From Agrococcus sediminis (lineage in GTDB: Bacteria; Actinomycetota; Actinomycetes; Actinomycetales; Microbacteriaceae): a stretch of 64,000 nucleotides of DNA. Numbering within the stretch: position 1 is the first letter of the stretch; each line of letters opens with the position of its first letter. Location of the stretch: the NCBI RefSeq assembly GCF_007923295.1, contig NZ_VOIR01000016.1:62001-126000 (forward strand), in the 5' to 3' direction. This document shows positions 1-9,531 of this stretch, one piece after another. Under the pieces are notes generated by a model, which saw only the letters and a program-made list of their open reading frames with translations, was not told where the DNA came from and did no database searches. The translations under genes were made by a program, and so were the position numbers.

Positions 1-774
<774 letters not shown>

Positions 775-880
775 CTCGCTCTCACCATCCTCTGGGGCGC
801 AGGCCGCGCCCGTGCATGAAGCCTAGACGAGGGCGGTGACAGCGCGACCGACCACGCCGCCCGCGCGCAGATCCGGACCG

Positions 881-886
881 TAGGCT
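881..886 (+). promoter_or_regulatory. -10 element of a probable leaderless copC transcript
   Basis: TAGGCT lies exactly six bases before the ATG at 893, so transcription would start at or next to the start codon. A GGAGG also sits directly against the ATG, too close to act as a normal Shine-Dalgarno. No clear -35 was seen. Confidence 0.45.
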
Positions 887-892
887 GGAGGC

Positions 893-1522
893 ATGCATGC
901 CGCCATCGCCGCGCTCGCGGCCGTCCTCCTCCTGCCCGCCCACGCATCCGTCATCGACTCGACGCCCGCCGACGGCGACACCCTCACCGCGCAGCCGGGC
1001 ACGTTCAGCGTCGTCATGAACGAGGAGATCCTCGCGCTCGAGGGCGCCGACGGCGGCAACGCGATGCAGCTGACCGACGCCGAGGGCCGCTTCTACGGCG
1101 ACGGCTGCCTCGCCGTCGACGGCGACACGCTCTCGCTCGACGCCGAGCTCGGCGAGGCGGGCGACTACACGCTCACCTACCAGATCGTCTCGGCCGACGG
1201 CCACCCGGTCGACGGCACCGTCGCCTTCGCGTTCGAGCCCGAGGCCGGCGCCGAGGGCGCCCCCGGGGCCGAGACCGCGCCGGTGTGCGGGGAGGCCGCC
1301 GAGGAGACCCCCGCGGCGACGGAGCCCGCCGAGCCCGAGGCGACCTCCGACGCCCCGGCCGCCACGGCATCCGCCGACCAGGGCACGGGCGCCGAGGAGC
1401 CGGCCGAGGCGGAGGGCCAGTTCCCGTTCGTCGCGATCGGCATCCTCGCGGTGCTCGGCGTGCTCGCGGTGATCGCGTACACGATCAACCGCGGCTCGCG
1501 CACCCGCCGCGACCGCGCCTGA
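893..1522 (+). CDS. CopC-domain copper-binding membrane-anchored protein
   Basis: A 209-residue secreted protein. Residues 1-16 form a signal peptide; cleavage after PA-16 would expose His17 as the first mature residue, which is the copper ligand position in CopC proteins. The CopC fold follows, ending in the family signature QIVSADGHPVDGTVAF with its second histidine. An acidic, Ala/Glu/Pro-rich linker (about 115-175) leads to one transmembrane helix (about 178-198) and a basic cytoplasmic tail, so the domain is displayed outside the membrane. No CopD or YcnI partner is next to it. It lies alone between clpX (divergent) and clpP2 (convergent). A role in periplasmic-side copper handling is inferred from the family. 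Confidence 0.82.
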   Translation: MHAAIAALAAVLLLPAHASVIDSTPADGDTLTAQPGTFSVVMNEEILALEGADGGNAMQLTDAEGRFYGDGCLAVDGDTLSLDAELGEAGDYTLTYQIVSADGHPVDGTVAFAFEPEAGAEGAPGAETAPVCGEAAEETPAATEPAEPEATSDAPAATASADQGTGAEEPAEAEGQFPFVAIGILAVLGVLAVIAYTINRGSRTRRDRA

Positions 1523-1530
1523 CGCACGGC

Positions 1531-1564
1531 GAAGGCCCGGCACCTCGAGGGGTGCCGGGCCTTC
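1531..1564. terminator. Bidirectional terminator between copC-like gene and clpP2
   Basis: A perfect 14-bp inverted repeat (1531-1544 with 1551-1564, six-base loop) sits between two convergent genes. The arms start GAAGG and end CCTTC, typical of bidirectional terminators in GC-rich actinobacteria. Confidence 0.85.
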
Positions 1565-1581
1565 GTCTCGCTCGCTGCTGC

Positions 1582-2247
1582 TCAGCCGAGCAGCTGCGGC
1601 GCCGTCTTGCGGCTCGTGAGCACCTGGTCGATGAGGCCGTACTCGAGCGCCTCCTCGGCCGAGAGGAAGGTGTCGCGCTCGATGTCCTTCGACACCTGCT
1701 CGACCTCCTTCTTGGAGTGCTTCGACAGCGTCTCCTCGAGCCAGCCGCGCATGCGCAGCACCTCGCGCGCCTGGATCTCTATGTCGGATGCCTGGCCGCG
1801 GCCGGCGTCGGACGTCGCCGGCTGGTGGATGAGGATGCGGGCGTTCGGCAGCGCGAGGCGCTTGCCGGGCTCGCCCGCGGCGAGCAGCACGGCCGCGGCC
1901 GATGCCGCCTGGCCGAGGCACACGGTCTGCACCGCGGGCCGGATGTACTGCATCGTGTCGTAGATCGCCGTCATGGCCGTGAACGAGCCGCCGGGCGAGT
2001 TGATGTACATGACGATGTCGCGATCCGGGTCCTGGGACTCGAGCACGAGCAGCTGCGCCATGATGTCGTCGGCCGACGCGTCGTCGACCTGCACGCCGAG
2101 GAAGATGATGCGGTCCTCGAAGAGCTTCGCGTACGGGTCCTGGCGCTTGAAGCCGTAGGCCGTGCGCTCCTCGAAGCTCGGCAGGATGTAGCGCGAGCCG
2201 GGCATCTGGAGGGCGCTGCCGCCCGCCTGGAACGTGGGAGTCTCCAT
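1582..2247 (-). CDS. clpP2: ClpP2, Clp protease proteolytic subunit
   Basis: Serine protease subunit that in actinobacteria forms a mixed ClpP1-ClpP2 tetradecamer. The 221-residue protein has the full triad: Ser116 in GQAASAAAV, His141 in ILIHQP and Asp192 in DIERD. The N-terminal stretch RYILPSFEERTAYGFKR and the VQVDDASADDI segment are typical of ClpP2 rather than ClpP1. Its ATG overlaps the clpP1 stop codon by one base (TGATG), so translation is probably coupled and the two subunits made in balance. A strong terminator follows. Confidence 0.97.
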   Translation of the reverse strand: METPTFQAGGSALQMPGSRYILPSFEERTAYGFKRQDPYAKLFEDRIIFLGVQVDDASADDIMAQLLVLESQDPDRDIVMYINSPGGSFTAMTAIYDTMQYIRPAVQTVCLGQAASAAAVLLAAGEPGKRLALPNARILIHQPATSDAGRGQASDIEIQAREVLRMRGWLEETLSKHSKKEVEQVSKDIERDTFLSAEEALEYGLIDQVLTSRKTAPQLLG

Positions 2248-2882
2248 CAGTTGCCACCCTCCTGGCCGGTGCTGTCGTCGAGGGCGGAGTGGCCGTCCTC
2301 CTGGTCGGTGCCGCCGCCGCCGGTGACGTCGGCCGCCGACTCGCGCACGTGGTCGACGAAGCCGTACTCGAGCGCCTGCTGCGCCGTGAACCAGCGGTCG
2401 CGGTCGCCGTCGGCGTTGATCTGCTCGACGCTCTTGCCGGTGCGCTCGGCCGTGATCTCGGCGAGCCGCTTCTTCATGTCGAGGATGAGCTGCGCCTGCG
2501 TCTGGATGTCGCTCGAGGTGCCGCCGAAGCCGCCGTGGGGCTGGTGCAGCAGCACGCGCGCGTTGGGCGTGATGTAGCGCTTGCCGGCGGTGCCGGCGGT
2601 CAGCAGCAGCTGGCCCATCGACGCGGCCATGCCGATGCCGACGGTGACGATGTCGTTCGGCACGAACTGCATGGTGTCGTAGATCGCCATGCCGGCCGTG
2701 ATCGAGCCGCCGGGCGAGTTGATGTAGAGGTAGATGTCCTTGTTCTGGTCCTCCGCGGCGAGCAGCAGGATCTTGGCGCAGATCTCGTTCGCGTTCTCGT
2801 CGCGCACCTCCTCGCCGAGCCAGATGATGCGATCGCGCAGCAGTCGGTCGAAGACCGAAGGCGCGAAGACGGGTTCAGCCAC
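2247..2882 (-). CDS. clpP1: ClpP1, Clp protease proteolytic subunit
   Basis: First gene of the clpP1-clpP2 operon, 211 residues. Triad: Ser88 (GMAASMGQ), His113 (LLHQP) and Asp162 (GDRDRWF). Closest in look to mycobacterial ClpP1 ([27 protein letters not shown]). The start chosen is GTG at 2882, preceded by AGAAGGAG at good spacing; the open frame continues far upstream without meaning. The acidic, glycine-rich C-terminal tail (about 183-211) is disordered-looking. A ClgR-like palindrome lies about 65 bp upstream of the start. Confidence 0.96.
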   Translation of the reverse strand: MAEPVFAPSVFDRLLRDRIIWLGEEVRDENANEICAKILLLAAEDQNKDIYLYINSPGGSITAGMAIYDTMQFVPNDIVTVGIGMAASMGQLLLTAGTAGKRYITPNARVLLHQPHGGFGGTSSDIQTQAQLILDMKKRLAEITAERTGKSVEQINADGDRDRWFTAQQALEYGFVDHVRESAADVTGGGGTDQEDGHSALDDSTGQEGGN

Positions 2883-2946
2883 AGGTGACTCCTTCTCTCG
2901 GTTCGCTCCAACCCTAGGCGAGCGGCGCGGCGCGCTCGGCCGTGTT

Positions 2947-2957
2947 CGCCGCAGGCG
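2947..2957. promoter_or_regulatory. Possible ClgR operator upstream of clpP1
   Basis: CGC-CGCAG-GCG within GTTCGCCGCAGGCGGAG fits the spaced palindrome CGC-N5-GCG known for the actinobacterial Clp regulator ClgR, with one mismatch to the inner consensus as I remember it. It lies 65-75 bp before the clpP1 start and right beside the tig terminator. Confidence 0.4.
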
Positions 2958-2967
2958 GAGGCATGCG

Positions 2968-2996
2968 GAAGGGCCGGGCTTCCGCCCGGCCCCTTC
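2968..2996 (-). terminator. Terminator of tig
   Basis: GGAAGGGCCGGGC pairs with GCCCGGCCCCTTC across a TTCC loop, with a single extra C. It lies 9 bases past the tig stop codon, before the clpP1 promoter region. Confidence 0.75.
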
Positions 2997-3004
2997 GCTG
3001 TGGA

Positions 3005-4357
3005 TCAGTCCTCGGCGTGCTGCTTCGCGAGGTTCGCCTCCGCCTCGCGGATGGCGCCCTCGATGTCGTCCTCGTCGGCCTCCGCCTTCGGCAGGAAGTC
3101 CGACAGGTCGACCGTCTCGCCCTTGTCGTCGACGACGGTGACGCGGCCGAGCAGGGTCGAGAGGGTCTTGCCGCGGAGGATGTCGCCGAGCAGCACCGGC
3201 AGCTGGCCGTTGGCCTCGAGCGCCTGGACGAGCTCCTGCGGAGCCATGCCGTACTGCGCCGCCTGCTGCACGATGATCTGCGTGAGCTCCTGCTGCGTGA
3301 CCTGCAGGTCCTCCTCCTCGGCGAAGCGGTCGAAGAGCATCTGCTGCTTGAGCAGCTTCTGCGTCTCCTGGCGCACCTCCTCGCCGTGCTCGGCGTCCTC
3401 GGAGCGGTTCTCGGCCTCGAGGTGGCGGGCCACCTCGTCCTCGACGACCTGCGACGGGACCTCGATCTCGACGGCCTCGATGAGCTCGTCCTGCAGGCGC
3501 TGGCGCGCCTGCTCGGCCTGGCCGAGGCGGCTCGAGCGGCCCGCCTGCTCGCGCAGGTCGGCCTTCAGCTCGTCGATGGTGTCGAACTGGCTCGCCATCT
3601 GGGCGAAGTCGTCGTCGGCCTCGGGCAGCTCGCGCTCCTTGACGGCCTGCACGGTGACGCTCACCTCGGCGTCCTTGCCGGCGTGGTCGCCGCCGACCAG
3701 GGTCGACGTGAAGGTCGTCTCCTCGCCCGCGGTGAGCGACTCGACGGCCTCGTCGATGCCGTCGATGAGCTCGCCCGAGCCGACCTCGTAGGAGATGCCG
3801 CTCGCGGTGTCGACGGGCTCGCCGTCGATCGAGGCGGTGAGGTCGAGCGTGACGAAGTCGCCCTTCGCGGCCGGGCGGTCGACGGTCACGAGCGTGCCGA
3901 AGCGGGCGCGCAGCTCGTCGAGCTCCTGCTGGACGGCGTCGTCGCCGACCTCGATGGCGTCGACGGTGATCGTGCGGCCCTCGACCTCGGGGAGGTCGAA
4001 GTCGGGGCGGACGTCGACCTCGATCTCGAGCACGAGGTCGCCCGAGAAGTCCTTCACCTCGGGCCACGCGGTCACGTCGGCCTGCGGGCGGCCGAGCGGG
4101 CGGATGCCGGCCTCGGCGACGCCCTGGCGGTAGAACTCGTCGATCGACTGCGACACGGCCTGGTTGAGGATCTCCTCGCGGCCGACGCGCTGGTCGATGA
4201 TCGCCGCAGGCACCTTGCCCTTGCGGAAGCCGGGCACGCTGATCTGCTCGGCGACGGTCTTGTACGCCTGGTCGATCGCGGGACGCAGCTCCTGGGGCTC
4301 GACGGCGATGGTGAGCTTCGTGCGCGTGTTCTCGATCTTCTCGACCGTGGTCTTCAC
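3005..4357 (-). CDS. tig: Trigger factor, ribosome-bound chaperone and prolyl isomerase
   Basis: Binds near the ribosome exit tunnel and shields nascent chains. The 450-residue protein starts [17 protein letters not shown] and carries the ribosome-binding signature GFRKGKVP in its first quarter, the FKBP-type domain around residues 150-240 ([20 protein letters not shown]) and a helical C-terminal substrate-binding part. It ends in an acidic tail. GTG at 4357 is chosen because AGGAGA precedes it at normal spacing. It is transcribed toward clpP1P2 but separated from them by a hairpin, as in many actinobacteria. Confidence 0.96.
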   Translation of the reverse strand: MKTTVEKIENTRTKLTIAVEPQELRPAIDQAYKTVAEQISVPGFRKGKVPAAIIDQRVGREEILNQAVSQSIDEFYRQGVAEAGIRPLGRPQADVTAWPEVKDFSGDLVLEIEVDVRPDFDLPEVEGRTITVDAIEVGDDAVQQELDELRARFGTLVTVDRPAAKGDFVTLDLTASIDGEPVDTASGISYEVGSGELIDGIDEAVESLTAGEETTFTSTLVGGDHAGKDAEVSVTVQAVKERELPEADDDFAQMASQFDTIDELKADLREQAGRSSRLGQAEQARQRLQDELIEAVEIEVPSQVVEDEVARHLEAENRSEDAEHGEEVRQETQKLLKQQMLFDRFAEEEDLQVTQQELTQIIVQQAAQYGMAPQELVQALEANGQLPVLLGDILRGKTLSTLLGRVTVVDDKGETVDLSDFLPKAEADEDDIEGAIREAEANLAKQHAED

Positions 4358-4610
4358 GAGGGGGTCTCCTGAGGTTGATGGTGGTCGGGCCTGTGCGGCG
4401 CGGGCCCTGGGCCGCGCTGGCGCGCCAGATCCGCCGCGAGAGGGCGGACCACCGCCCGAGTCTACCGGCCCGTGCGCCCGCATCCCCAATCCGTCCGGGC
4501 CGCGGCTGCGAACCACCGGCATGACCTCCCTCGCCCTCGCGCCTCGGCCTGCAATACTCAGGCCGGTGGCGCGCGCGCACGTGCGCCGCGTGCACGTGGA
4601 GAGGGGACCT

Positions 4611-5159
4611 GTGGAGATCGACGTCGAGGAGTGCCTCGTGCGCGCCGCCGACGGCGACCAGCGCGCGTTCGCCGCGCTCTACGACGCGACCGCTCCGCGC
4701 GTGTTCGGCCTCGTGCTGCGCATCCTGGTCGACCGCGCGCAGGCCGAGGAGGTCGCGCAGGAGGTCTTCCTCGAGGCGTGGCGGCAGGCGAAGCGCTTCG
4801 ACCCGAGCCGCGGCGCCGCCATCAGCTGGCTGCTGCAGATCGCGCACGCGCGCGCGGTCGACCGCGTGCGCTCCTCGCAGGCGCAGCGCGACCGCGACGC
4901 GCGCATCGGGATCCGCGACACCGCGGTGCCGGTCGACGTCGTCGCCGAGCAGGCCGAGGTCTCGCTCGACGCCGCCAGGGCGCGCAGCGCGCTCGGGCAG
5001 CTGAGCGACGCCCAGCGCGAGGCGATCGAGCTCGCCTACTTCGACGGGCTCACGCAGACCGAGATCGCCGAGCGCCTGGGGGCGCCGCTCGGCACGGTGA
5101 AGACGCGGATGCGCGACGGGCTCACACGCCTGCGCGGCATCCTGGGGGTGACGACATGA
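4611..5159 (+). CDS. sigK: ECF RNA polymerase sigma factor, SigK-like
   Basis: A 182-residue group 4 sigma factor. Region 2 (about 25-95) contains [19 protein letters not shown] and [17 protein letters not shown] for core binding and -10 recognition. Region 4 (about 125-180) contains the helix-turn-helix [20 protein letters not shown] for the -35. GTG at 4611 has GAGAGGGG just upstream; a GTG at 4596 is the alternative. The stop overlaps the next gene's ATG (ATGA), the usual layout for a sigma factor and its membrane anti-sigma. SigK assignment rests on the RskA-type partner; the name is an analogy, not proof of the same regulon. Confidence 0.88.
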   Translation: MEIDVEECLVRAADGDQRAFAALYDATAPRVFGLVLRILVDRAQAEEVAQEVFLEAWRQAKRFDPSRGAAISWLLQIAHARAVDRVRSSQAQRDRDARIGIRDTAVPVDVVAEQAEVSLDAARARSALGQLSDAQREAIELAYFDGLTQTEIAERLGAPLGTVKTRMRDGLTRLRGILGVTT

Positions 5160-5974
5160 GCGACGACCGCCGGTCCGTCGACGACCTGGCCGCGGCATAC
5201 GCGCTCGACGCGCTGACGCCCGAGGAGCGCGCGCGCTTCGAGGCAGAGGCCTCGCCCGAGGCGCGTGCCGAGGCCGCGGCGCTCGCCGACACCGCCACGC
5301 TGCTCGGCGGCGACCAGGCCGCTCCCCCGCCGAGCCTCCGCGCGAGCGTGCTCGACGCCATCGCGCGCGAGCCGCAGCTGCCCGCGACGGACGACGCGCC
5401 TCGCGCCGCAGCCCCGCTCGCCGCGCGCTCCGACGCGACCGGCACCGACGCATCCGGATCCGGCCTCGGCGCATCCGCCCCGGCAGGCGGCACCGGCCGC
5501 CGGCTCGGACCGGCCGAGCGGCGCGCCCGCGCGCGCTGGCAGCCGATGCGCGTGCTCGGCGCGGTCGCCGCGAGCGCCGCGCTGCTCGTCGTCGGCATTG
5601 CCATCGGCACGCAGCTCGGCGCCGACCCGCGGCAGGAGGCGCTCGGCGCCGTCGTGAGCGCGTCCGACGCGCAGCGCAGCGAGGTCGAGCTCGCCGACGG
5701 CACCGTCGCGACGGTGATCTGGTCGGCCGAGCAGGGCCAGTCGGCGATCCTCTTCGAGGGCCTGGGCGCCGCGCCCGAGGGCCGCACCTATCAGGCCTGG
5801 TACATCGACGCCGCGGGCCCGCACGACGCGGGCGTCTTCGACGCCGAGGGCGACTCCACCGCGATCGTGCTCGAGGGCGAGCTCTCGGCCGGCGCCGTCG
5901 TCGGCGTCACGGTCGAGCCGGCCGGCGGCTCCGAGGCGCCCACCACCGATCCGATCCTCGTCGTCGAGACCTGA
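5156..5974 (+). CDS. rskA: Anti-sigma factor, RskA family
   Basis: Holds the upstream sigma factor inactive at the membrane. Residues 1-80 form the zinc-less anti-sigma domain ([16 protein letters not shown] opening). A Pro/Ala/Ser linker follows, then one transmembrane helix near residues 140-160 ([19 protein letters not shown]) and an extracytoplasmic RskA C-terminal domain with [17 protein letters not shown]. Release of the sigma factor in this family follows regulated proteolysis of the anti-sigma. The ATG overlaps the sigma gene stop by four bases, so the two are co-translated. A perfect hairpin follows directly. Confidence 0.88.
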   Translation: MSDDRRSVDDLAAAYALDALTPEERARFEAEASPEARAEAAALADTATLLGGDQAAPPPSLRASVLDAIAREPQLPATDDAPRAAAPLAARSDATGTDASGSGLGASAPAGGTGRRLGPAERRARARWQPMRVLGAVAASAALLVVGIAIGTQLGADPRQEALGAVVSASDAQRSEVELADGTVATVIWSAEQGQSAILFEGLGAAPEGRTYQAWYIDAAGPHDAGVFDAEGDSTAIVLEGELSAGAVVGVTVEPAGGSEAPTTDPILVVET

Positions 5975-6006
5975 CGCATCCGCCGCCCGTGTCGGCGGCG
6001 GATGCG
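5975..6006 (+). terminator. Terminator of the sigma/anti-sigma operon
   Basis: CGCATCCGCCGCC (5975-5987) pairs perfectly with GGCGGCGGATGCG (5994-6006) over a six-base loop, starting immediately after the rskA stop codon. Confidence 0.85.
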
Positions 6007-6032
6007 CGCGGCCGGGCTGGGATGATCGAGCG

Positions 6033-6953
6033 GTGTCAGACCTCTCGAGCGCGTCCTCGCGCGGCCGCCTGGGCCGGACGGCCATCGTCGTCGCGTCGAT
6101 CGCCCTCGTCATCACCTGGAGCTCGGGCTTCGTGGGCGCCGAGCTCGCTGCTCGCGCCGACGGCGAGCCGATCACGGTGCTCGCGTGGCGCTTCGTCGTG
6201 CTCGCGGGGATCCTCGTGGCGACGATGCTCGTGCTGCGCCGCCGCTGGCCGGGTGCCCGCAGCTGGCTGCGGCAGGGCGCGATCGCGCTGCTGAGCCAGG
6301 CCGGCTACCTGCTGATGATCTTCGAGGGCGTGCGCTTCGGCGTCGACGGCGGCACCGCCGCGCTCATCGCCGCGCTGCAGCCGATGCTCGTCGCCACCGT
6401 CGCCGGCCGCTTCCTCGGCGAGCGCGCGAACGGGTGGATGTGGTTCGGCATGGTCGTGGGGCTCGCGGGCGTCGCGCTCGTCGTCTCGGGGCAGATCGGC
6501 GGCTCCGGCGCGCCGCTGTGGGCGCACGCGCTGCCGCTCGTCGGCGTGCTGTGCCTCGCCACGGGCACCGTGCTGCAGCGCCGCTGGCACATGCACGACG
6601 ACCTGCTGCAGACGATCACCATGCAGTCGGTGGTCGCGGGCGCCGCGTTCATGCTCGTCGCGCTCGTGCGCGGCCACGCCGCGCCGCCGACGAGCCTCGC
6701 CGTGTGGGGCGCGGTCCTCTGGCTCGTGGTGCTCGCGAGCCTCGGCGGCTACGTGCTGTACGTCACCGTCACGCGCTCGCACGGCGCCACGTTCGTCAGC
6801 ACCATGCTCTACCTCACGCCGCCGACGACGATGCTCTGGGTGTGGCTCTTCTTCGGCGTGCCGATCGCGCCGCTCGGCATCGCCGGGCTCGTGGTCGCCG
6901 CGGTGGGCGTGGCGATCGTGCTGACCGCGCAGCGGCGGGCCTCCGCCGCCTGA
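6033..6953 (+). CDS. EamA-family (DMT superfamily) transporter
   Basis: A 306-residue integral membrane protein with about ten hydrophobic helices in two EamA repeats (about 17-145 and 160-300). The first repeat has the usual VITWSSGFVGAELAARA opening and ALIAALQPMLVATVAGRFLGE; the second has LYLTPPTTMLWVWLFFG. The family exports amino acids, nucleosides or other metabolites; the substrate cannot be read from sequence. GTG at 6033 lies six bases after GATGAT, so the mRNA is probably leaderless. The stop is only 6 bp from the stop of the convergent gene. Confidence 0.85.
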   Translation: MSDLSSASSRGRLGRTAIVVASIALVITWSSGFVGAELAARADGEPITVLAWRFVVLAGILVATMLVLRRRWPGARSWLRQGAIALLSQAGYLLMIFEGVRFGVDGGTAALIAALQPMLVATVAGRFLGERANGWMWFGMVVGLAGVALVVSGQIGGSGAPLWAHALPLVGVLCLATGTVLQRRWHMHDDLLQTITMQSVVAGAAFMLVALVRGHAAPPTSLAVWGAVLWLVVLASLGGYVLYVTVTRSHGATFVSTMLYLTPPTTMLWVWLFFGVPIAPLGIAGLVVAAVGVAIVLTAQRRASAA

Positions 6954-6959
6954 CCGCGC

Positions 6960-7766
6960 TCAGCCCTCGTCGGCGAGCAGCGCCTCGACGTCGGGCAGGT
7001 CGCGGAAGCCCCCGAAGGTGCCCTGCTCGGCGATCTCCCGGGCGGCCCCGAGCCATCCGCCCCACGCCGCCCGCGCGAGCGTGCCGCCGACGCTGATGCG
7101 GCGCACGCCGAGCGCGGCGGCCTCCGCGACCGTGATCCAGGGCGCGTTGACCAGCAGGTTGACGGGCTTCGGCGCCACCGCCTCCACGATCGCCGAGATC
7201 TCGGCGCGCGTCGAGATCCGCGGCGCGTAGAGGCAGTCCGCGCCCGCCTGGGCGTACGCGACGAGCCGGTCGACCGTGTCGTCGAGGTCCGGATGCCCGA
7301 CGACGTAGCCCTCGGAGCGCGCGGTCAGGAGCACGCGGGTGCCGCTGCGGTCGATCGCCTCCCGCGCGGCGCGGACTCGCTCGACGGCGAGCGCGCGCTC
7401 GTACAGGGGTGAGCCGGCGTCGCCGGTGGCGTCCTCGATGGAGAGCCCCGCGACGCCGGTCTCGACCGCGACCGCCACGGTGCCGGCCACGGCGTCGGGC
7501 TCGACGGCGTAGCCGCCCTGGAAGTCGGCGCTCACGGGCACCGCGACCGCTGCCGCGACGGCGCTCAGATGCGCGAGGGACTCGTCGAGCGCGAGGCGGG
7601 CGTCCTGCATGCCGAGCGCCCACGCCGCGCCGGCGCTCGTGGTCGCGAGCGCGGGGAAGCCGAGCCGCTCGAGGATGCGGGCGCTGCCGAGGTCCCACGG
7701 GTTCGGCATGACGAAGCAGCCGGCGGCGTGCAGGCGGTGGAGCTCGACGACTCGCGGATCGGCCAC
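6960..7766 (-). CDS. Isocitrate lyase/PEP mutase-family enzyme
   Basis: A 268-residue single-domain TIM-barrel protein. Family marks: VMPNPWDLGSARILERLG near the N-terminus, ATTSAGAAWALG, SADFQGGY in place of the usual D-x-E-x-G metal-site loop (Glu replaced by Gln), LSIEDATG, and LLTARSEGY. It lacks the KKCGH catalytic loop of true isocitrate lyase, so a PEP mutase, carboxyphosphonoenolpyruvate-like or oxaloacetate-decarboxylase-like role is possible; the substrate is unknown. GTG at 7766 is chosen over an upstream ATG because GAGGAGG precedes it. It stands alone, convergent with the EamA gene. Confidence 0.8.
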   Translation of the reverse strand: MADPRVVELHRLHAAGCFVMPNPWDLGSARILERLGFPALATTSAGAAWALGMQDARLALDESLAHLSAVAAAVAVPVSADFQGGYAVEPDAVAGTVAVAVETGVAGLSIEDATGDAGSPLYERALAVERVRAAREAIDRSGTRVLLTARSEGYVVGHPDLDDTVDRLVAYAQAGADCLYAPRISTRAEISAIVEAVAPKPVNLLVNAPWITVAEAAALGVRRISVGGTLARAAWGGWLGAAREIAEQGTFGGFRDLPDVEALLADEG

Positions 7767-7860
7767 GGAGCCTCCTCGACGATCGCCCTCGGCCTGCAGC
7801 GCGACGCTATGCCCGTGCGCCCGCTCCCGCAAGGGGCTCCGTGCCGGACCGCTCGGGCAC

Positions 7861-7939
7861 GCCGAGGAGGCAGCTCGGCGAGGAGCCCCTGCGCGAACGG
7901 CGAGAGGACGACCATGCCGATGCCGTCGCCCGTGGCTCG
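7861..7939 (-). pseudogene. Possible remnant of an aldo/keto reductase gene
   Basis: Read on the minus strand this stretch gives GDGIGMVVLSPFAQGLLAEL, very like the aldo/keto reductase segment EGIGQVVWSPLAQGVLTG. It is cut on one side by the MFS stop codon at 7941 and loses the resemblance after about 20 residues, with no reductase sequence elsewhere nearby. It is likely a decayed fragment left by rearrangement; chance similarity is possible. Confidence 0.35.
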
Positions 7940-7940
7940 C

Positions 7941-9143
7941 TCAGGACCAGCGCGCGAGCGCGAGCGCGACGAGCGCGAGGCCGGCGGCCAGCAGCCCCAT
8001 CGCCGCGTAGGAGCCGGTCGCGACGGCCAGCAGCGGGCCGAGCGCCGGGCCGAGCGCGGTGACGGCGGTGATCGGCGCCGCGAACGCGCCGTTCAGCGCG
8101 CCGTAGCCGCGCGGCCCCCAGCGCTCCACCACCGCGGAGCCCTGCACGAGCGTCTGCGCGCCGCGCACGGCGCCCGCGGCGACACCGATCGCGATGAGCA
8201 GCCACGGCGGGCCGGGCACGAGCGACAGCAGCGCCAGCACGATCGCGGCGAGCCCAGCCGTCGTCGCGAGCGGCACCCACGGCGACGCGGCGCGCGGCAG
8301 CGCCACGTAGAGCAGCCGCCCGGCCACCTGGCCGGCGCCCAGCAGGCCGAGGCCCCACGCGGCGAGCTCGTACGTGAGCCCCTTCTCGGTGAGCAGCGGG
8401 ATGGCGGCGAGCGTCACCATGTACAGGGCCGCGGCCACCGCGATCATGGCGACCTCGAGCATCCAGAACCGGCGGGTGCGCAGCACCGCGGCGACCGACG
8501 GCGGCGGCGCGTGCTCGCCGCTCGCCTCGCGGGCGGGCCAGGAGCGCTCGAGCGACCACCAGTGCAGCGGGGTCGTGAACGCGACGAGCACGACCGCGAG
8601 CACGAGCAGCGTCGTGCGCCAGTCGAGCACGCCGAGCAGCGCGGCGGTGAGGGGGGCGAACGCGGTCGAGGCGAGCCCGCCGGCGAGGGTGACGACCGTC
8701 ATCGCCCGGCGGCGCGCGCCGCCGCCCTGCGCGTCGCCGTGGCGCCGCGTGAGCAGCGTGAACGCCGCCTGGTAGAGCACCGCCGACTGGCCGAGGCCGA
8801 CGACCACCCAGGCCGCGGCGAACCCGGGCACGGTGGTCGCGGCCGCGGCCATCGCGAGCCCGCTGGCGCCGACCAGGCTGCCGAGCGTCATGACGAGCCG
8901 CGGGCCGCGATCGTCGAGCCAGCGGCCGACGACGATGCCGGCGGCGGCGGATGCGACGAGGCCGGCCGAGAAGCAGAGCATCACGACGGGCAGTCCCCAG
9001 CCGGTGTCCGCCGCGACAGCGGGCGCCGCGACGATGAGCCCGTAGTAGAGGATGCCCCAGCTGACGACCTGGCCGACCGAGAGCGCCGCCAGCCGGGCGA
9101 CGGGCCCGGGCGAGCGGCGCGCGGCGACGGCGCGGCCGCTCAC
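7941..9143 (-). CDS. Major facilitator superfamily transporter in an ars-type cluster
   Basis: A 400-residue membrane protein with about twelve hydrophobic helices. MFS landmarks include a loop after helix 2 with VGRWLDDRGPRLVMTLGS and a central cytoplasmic loop around residues 195-215. It follows the arsR-like gene by 13 bp in the same direction and lies opposite a flavoprotein of the type found in arsenic operons, so export of a metalloid or organo-metalloid is inferred. GTG at 9143 is chosen as the first start after the arsR stop. Gene-specific substrate evidence is absent. Confidence 0.78.
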   Translation of the reverse strand: MSGRAVAARRSPGPVARLAALSVGQVVSWGILYYGLIVAAPAVAADTGWGLPVVMLCFSAGLVASAAAGIVVGRWLDDRGPRLVMTLGSLVGASGLAMAAAATTVPGFAAAWVVVGLGQSAVLYQAAFTLLTRRHGDAQGGGARRRAMTVVTLAGGLASTAFAPLTAALLGVLDWRTTLLVLAVVLVAFTTPLHWWSLERSWPAREASGEHAPPPSVAAVLRTRRFWMLEVAMIAVAAALYMVTLAAIPLLTEKGLTYELAAWGLGLLGAGQVAGRLLYVALPRAASPWVPLATTAGLAAIVLALLSLVPGPPWLLIAIGVAAGAVRGAQTLVQGSAVVERWGPRGYGALNGAFAAPITAVTALGPALGPLLAVATGSYAAMGLLAAGLALVALALARWS

Positions 9144-9156
9144 CCGAGGCCCCGCG

Positions 9157-9510
9157 TCAGAGGCCGCGCAGCACGGCGGCGGTCTGCTCGAGCGTGCCGC
9201 GCACGACCGAGTAGTACGCCCACTTGCCGCGCTGCTCGCGCTCGACGAGCCCGGCCTCCGCGAGCACGCGCATGTGGTGCGACACGGTGCCCTGCGAGAG
9301 CCCCACAGGCGCCGTGAGGTCGCAGACGCACGCCTCGCCGCGCGCGCCTGCCGCGATGAGCGACAGCAGCCGCACGCGCGTCGGGTCGCCGAGCGCCTTC
9401 CCGACCTTCGCGAGGCGCTCGGCCTCGTCGCGCGGCATGCCGGCGTCGGCCTCGGGCGCGCAGCAGCCGTCGGCCGCGGGGGCGTCAATCGGTGCGTCGG
9501 TGATGGTCAT
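9157..9510 (-). CDS. arsR: ArsR-family metalloregulator
   Basis: A 117-residue winged-helix repressor. The DNA-recognition helix is LSQGTVSHHMRVLAEAGLV (about 70-88), followed by the wing REQRGKWAYYSV. The metal site sits just before it: EACVCDL with Cys61 and Cys63, the classical ArsR As(III)/Sb(III) motif; extra cysteines are Cys16-Cys17. It should release DNA when thiols bind metalloid. It is divergent from the flavoprotein gene and upstream of the MFS gene, so it probably controls both from the 99-bp gap. ATG at 9510. Confidence 0.9.
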   Translation of the reverse strand: MTITDAPIDAPAADGCCAPEADAGMPRDEAERLAKVGKALGDPTRVRLLSLIAAGARGEACVCDLTAPVGLSQGTVSHHMRVLAEAGLVEREQRGKWAYYSVVRGTLEQTAAVLRGL

Positions 9511-9531
9511 GCGGGCAGTCTGCCACACAGA

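Noticed and set aside
3005-4522. Longer N-terminal start for trigger factor at 4522
   Set aside because: The extra residues are Arg/Gly/Pro-rich with no similarity to the family, and GTG at 4357 has a good ribosome-binding site and the canonical first residues.
7807-8559. A 250-codon minus-strand frame upstream of the PEP-mutase-like gene
   Set aside because: It is out of frame with the MFS gene that covers most of it and its peptide is Arg/Ala-rich without domains.
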